Made by a program: the position numbers and the translations under genes
In this document: piece after piece, positions 42,957 to 45,399 of the stretch
How the letters are laid out: each line of letters opens with the position of its first letter
Position numbering within the stretch: the stretch's first letter is position 1
The notes under the pieces: generated by a model
What the model was told of the DNA's origin: nothing
Seen by the model: only the letters and a program-made list of their open reading frames with translations
Databases searched by the model: none
DNA from: an uncultured Bacteroidota bacterium
GTDB taxonomy: Bacteria > Bacteroidota > Bacteroidia > UKL13-3
Direction: 5' to 3'
NCBI GenBank assembly: GCA_903883965.1
Contig: CAISCU010000017.1
Coordinates: 1-45,399 of the forward strand
Length of the DNA stretch: 45,399 nt

Positions 42957-43223
42957 ATGGAAATTAGTCAACTAGAATGGGATGTATTGAACAGTGTTTA
43001 TTTTGTAGAAACATTCGATAAAATATTAGAGGAGGTAGATGCCCCAACACCTGTTGTAGCTGATGTGATCAAGACTTTGATTCATAAGAAAATGATTGTT
43101 TCTATGCAATGGGATGAGCAAAAGCAAGATTATATCAGAAGTTTCATGTATGATTCTGATAACATGCAATCCTATGCTTATTTAATTACCAAAGAAGGGT
43201 TGTTGGCTCACAACACATTGTAA
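42957..43223 (+). CDS. Small winged-helix-like protein of unknown function
   Basis: An 88-residue acidic protein I cannot name. Its pattern of two helices (LEWDVLNSVYF, FDKILEEV), a helix TPVVADVIKTLIHKKMI, then a strand pair (VSMQW and YAYLITKEGLLAHN) is that of a winged-helix domain, but no family motif confirms it. It starts 6 nt after the glycosyltransferase stop and ends 1 nt before recO, so it belongs to the same transcript. It is real by context (tight spacing, no overlapping alternative frame) rather than by homology. Confidence 0.7.
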   Translation: MEISQLEWDVLNSVYFVETFDKILEEVDAPTPVVADVIKTLIHKKMIVSMQWDEQKQDYIRSFMYDSDNMQSYAYLITKEGLLAHNTL

Positions 43224-43224
43224 G

Positions 43225-43950
43225 ATGATAGATAAGGTAAGAGGCATCGTCATTGGAGCTATTCCTTATTCAGAATATTCGGTAATATTAAAAGTATATA
43301 CCGACCACTATGGGTTACTCGCATTTATGGTGAATGGCGTAAGGTCAAGAAAAGGAGCCATTAAACCTTCTCAGATTCAGTTGTTGAATTTGCTCGAGCT
43401 AGATATCAGTTTTCAGCAGAGTAAGTCGTTTCAAAGAATCAAAGAACTAAAAGTCAATCCAGTTTTGAATCAAATTCATTTTGATATTAGAAAAGGGGCA
43501 GTGGCCATGTTTATTGCAGAATTGGTTCAAAAATGTATCAAAGCCGAAAATCAAAAAGACCAACAATTGTTTGATTTTTTATTTCATGTGATTCAATTTG
43601 TAGACCTGCAACAACACGGAATTGCCAATTTGCCTGTTTATTTTTTGGTGCATCTGAGTAGGTATTTAGGTTTTGCACCAGCCAATAATTACAGTCAAAC
43701 AAACTGTATTTTTAGCTTAAGAGAAGGCATTTTTGTGTCTACTGATTTAATCAGTTCAGATTGCTTAGAAACTGATTCGAGCCATTTTTTAAACAGTTTG
43801 ATGCAACTCAAATTAATTGATCTTCCATCTTTACAAATTCCTAAATTGCAAAGACAGCGTTTATTAGAAATGTTGCTGAGGTATTATGGCGTTCACCTTA
43901 CCCAATTTGGTGAAATGAACTCGCATAAAATTCTTGCGACAATATTCTAA
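43225..43950 (+). CDS. recO: DNA repair protein RecO
   Basis: A 241-residue recombination mediator that works with RecR (and RecF) to load RecA on SSB-coated DNA. The N-terminal OB fold has the typical start KVRGIVIGAIPYSEYSVILKVYTDHYGLLAFMVNGVR, split here between residues 4 and 40. The C-terminal half is helical and includes the RLLEMLLRYYGVHL segment near 212, common in Bacteroidota RecO. The zinc-finger Cys set seen in some RecO proteins is absent. It starts 1 nt after the small winged-helix-like gene. Confidence 0.93.
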   Translation: MIDKVRGIVIGAIPYSEYSVILKVYTDHYGLLAFMVNGVRSRKGAIKPSQIQLLNLLELDISFQQSKSFQRIKELKVNPVLNQIHFDIRKGAVAMFIAELVQKCIKAENQKDQQLFDFLFHVIQFVDLQQHGIANLPVYFLVHLSRYLGFAPANNYSQTNCIFSLREGIFVSTDLISSDCLETDSSHFLNSLMQLKLIDLPSLQIPKLQRQRLLEMLLRYYGVHLTQFGEMNSHKILATIF

Positions 43951-44008
43951 TTACAGTTGTTTGTTTTATTTAAATTCAATTACAACATAATTCTTAAAAT
44001 GAATTGAA

Positions 44009-45283
44009 ATGATGACTATTTTATTTTTAACAATAGGTTTAGGACTTGGGTATTTGATTGCATTTTTATTGAACAAGCAACAACTTACTCGCCAAGAAAC
44101 TCAATTACAAATGAATGAGAATGCTTTACAAACAAATGGGCATGAGTTAGAGAGGTTGAGACAACAAGAACTTGATAAAACAACCCTTATTGCAAAGTTA
44201 GAAGCAGAGAAAGTAAGTTTGTTATTTCAATTGTCTGAACAAAAAGAAGCCTTGAGTTTATTGAATCAAAAAATGCATCTTGAATTTGAAAATTTGGCAA
44301 ATAAAATTCTAGATGAAAAAGCTAAAAAGTTCACCGATCAAAACCAACAGAATCTGACACAAATTTTGAGTCCTTTAAAAGAAAGAATCAAAGATTTTGA
44401 AGACAAGGTTCAAAGGCATTATGATGAAGAAAATCGTGAAAAAGCATCTTTGAAACAGCAAATAACCATGCTACATGACTTGAATCAAAAAATGAGCACA
44501 GATGCTCAAAATTTAACCAAAGCCTTAAAAGGAGACGCCAAAACACAAGGCAATTGGGGAGAGTTTATTCTTGAAAGTATTTTAGAAAAATCGGGTTTGC
44601 ACAAAGACAGAGAATTTACAGTACAAACTTCAATAATAGATGATGAAGGCAAACGCTATCAGCCCGATGTATTGGTTCATTTGCCTGAATCAAAAGTATT
44701 AATCATTGATTCAAAAGTGAGTTTAGTGGCATATGAAAAATTGATTGCTACTGATGACGATGTAGTTCAGCAAATTGCAATCAAGGAACACCTGCAGTCT
44801 ATTCGCAATCATTTAAAAGGATTAAGTGATAAAAAATACCAACAGTTAAAGTTTGGTAAAAACTTAGATTTTGTACTGATGTTTGTACCCATAGAACCTG
44901 CTTTTGCATTGGCTGTTCAGAACGATGCACAATTGTTCAATGATGCTTTTGAAAAGAATATCATTATAGTTAGTCCAACTACGTTATTAGCAACATTAAG
45001 AACAGTTGCAAATATTTGGAAACAAGAAAAACAATCAAGAAATGCCATAGAAATAGCATCAAAGGCTGGCGATTTATACGATAAATTTCATGGGTTTGTT
45101 GATGAAATGATTGACTTAGGTAAGCGCATGGATGCCAGTAAGTCAACCTATGAAAATGCCATGAAACGTCTTTCTTCTGGAAGGGGTAATGTAATTAGGC
45201 AAGTAGAAGAATTGAAAAAAATGGGAGCCAATGCCAGTAAACAATTACCTCCAGGATTATTAGACAGAGCTATGGAAGAATAA
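44009..45283 (+). CDS. rmuC: DNA recombination protein RmuC
   Basis: A 424-residue RmuC-family protein. A transmembrane helix lies at residues 3-20, then a long coiled coil of Gln/Glu/Leu-rich heptads (about 25-150), then the nuclease-like PD-(D/E)xK domain (about 165-340) with GNWGEFILESILEKSGL, YQPDVLVHLPES and IIDSKVSLVAYEKL. The end (RLSSGRGNVIRQVEELKKMGA) is typical. RmuC limits chromosomal inversions between short repeats in E. coli and is linked to anti-phage activity in some species. The start could be 44009 or the adjacent ATG at 44012. A 58-nt gap separates it from recO; no terminator lies between. Confidence 0.94.
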   Translation: MMTILFLTIGLGLGYLIAFLLNKQQLTRQETQLQMNENALQTNGHELERLRQQELDKTTLIAKLEAEKVSLLFQLSEQKEALSLLNQKMHLEFENLANKILDEKAKKFTDQNQQNLTQILSPLKERIKDFEDKVQRHYDEENREKASLKQQITMLHDLNQKMSTDAQNLTKALKGDAKTQGNWGEFILESILEKSGLHKDREFTVQTSIIDDEGKRYQPDVLVHLPESKVLIIDSKVSLVAYEKLIATDDDVVQQIAIKEHLQSIRNHLKGLSDKKYQQLKFGKNLDFVLMFVPIEPAFALAVQNDAQLFNDAFEKNIIIVSPTTLLATLRTVANIWKQEKQSRNAIEIASKAGDLYDKFHGFVDEMIDLGKRMDASKSTYENAMKRLSSGRGNVIRQVEELKKMGANASKQLPPGLLDRAMEE

Positions 45284-45399
45284 ATAATGGTGACCTTTGA
45301 GCCTGTAAACTTTTTTGTGTAAACGGTAGATGTTAGATTAGGCATCTGTTTTCAAATGTAATTAAAAATTGATTTGCAATTAACCCCCAGTTTCTAATC

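Noticed and set aside
45284-45399. Gene or terminator after rmuC
   Set aside because: Only weak short repeats (TGTAAAC twice, AGATG/CATCT); no open frame or strong hairpin.
1-45399. Defence island, CRISPR, prophage or insertion sequence
   Set aside because: No repeat-spacer pattern, transposase, integrase, attachment site or phage structural gene is visible; RmuC alone is a core gene.

Overview
The window is an AT-rich stretch of chromosome from a member of the Bacteroidota. The phylum call rests on several signals. There are two large secreted proteins with type IX secretion (T9SS) C-terminal sorting regions. There is a TonB-dependent receptor with an N-terminal carboxypeptidase-regulatory-like domain, and a PorV/PorQ-type outer membrane protein. 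Promoter boxes match the Bacteroidota code (-33 TTTG, -7 TAnnTTTG), and Shine-Dalgarno sequences are generally not evident. I cannot place it below phylum level. The window is almost entirely coding: no gap between genes exceeds about 200 bases. The first 30 and last 116 bases hold nothing I can assign. I see no insertion sequence, prophage, CRISPR array, integron or rRNA.

Layout. 31-6953: a T9SS-exported protein with a polysaccharide-deacetylase-like domain, a CorA Mg2+ channel, and a tight minus-strand operon (UMF1-type MFS transporter, LutA-like Fe-S protein, Ldh/MDH2-family dehydrogenase). 7008-10736: the proteostasis block tig-clpP-clpX, with tRNA-Leu(UAG) directly upstream of tig and sharing its promoter. 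10858-17622: rel/spoT homologue, a Fur-family regulator one base from purA, pdxJ, ahcY and a bacilliredoxin. 17645-19768: a cassette of an 81-residue membrane protein, a redoxin, and a lipoprotein that fuses a c-type haem domain to a copper type II monooxygenase domain. 19811-27064: a lipid/vitamin block on the minus strand, pepA-pdxA then yceD-rpmF-plsX-fabH-accB-accC. 27207-30331: rsmA-mgtE-serA. 30436-39322: TonB receptor, 1286-residue T9SS surface protein and PorV-like barrel, closed by a long perfect hairpin. 39350-45283: greA-HIT, ruvC, then flippase-like membrane protein, glycosyltransferase 2, small winged-helix-like protein, recO and rmuC.

How the genes fit together. Most of the region is housekeeping: fatty acid initiation (AccB/AccC, PlsX, FabH), PLP synthesis (PdxA, PdxJ, with SerA feeding the serine branch), S-adenosylhomocysteine recycling, stringent response, Clp proteolysis and DNA repair. 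The least explained parts are the copper monooxygenase/haem/redoxin cassette and the TonB receptor/T9SS protein/PorV-like trio, which looks like an outer membrane module using a T9SS-anchored partner where a SusD-type lipoprotein would be expected.

Expression features. Predicted -7 boxes lie very close to several start codons (pepA 4 nt, clpX 6 nt, yceD 12 nt), suggesting very short or absent leaders. Rho-independent terminators follow tig, clpP, ahcY, accC and the PorV-like gene. Several convergent pairs have no terminator, and two of them share or abut stop codons.
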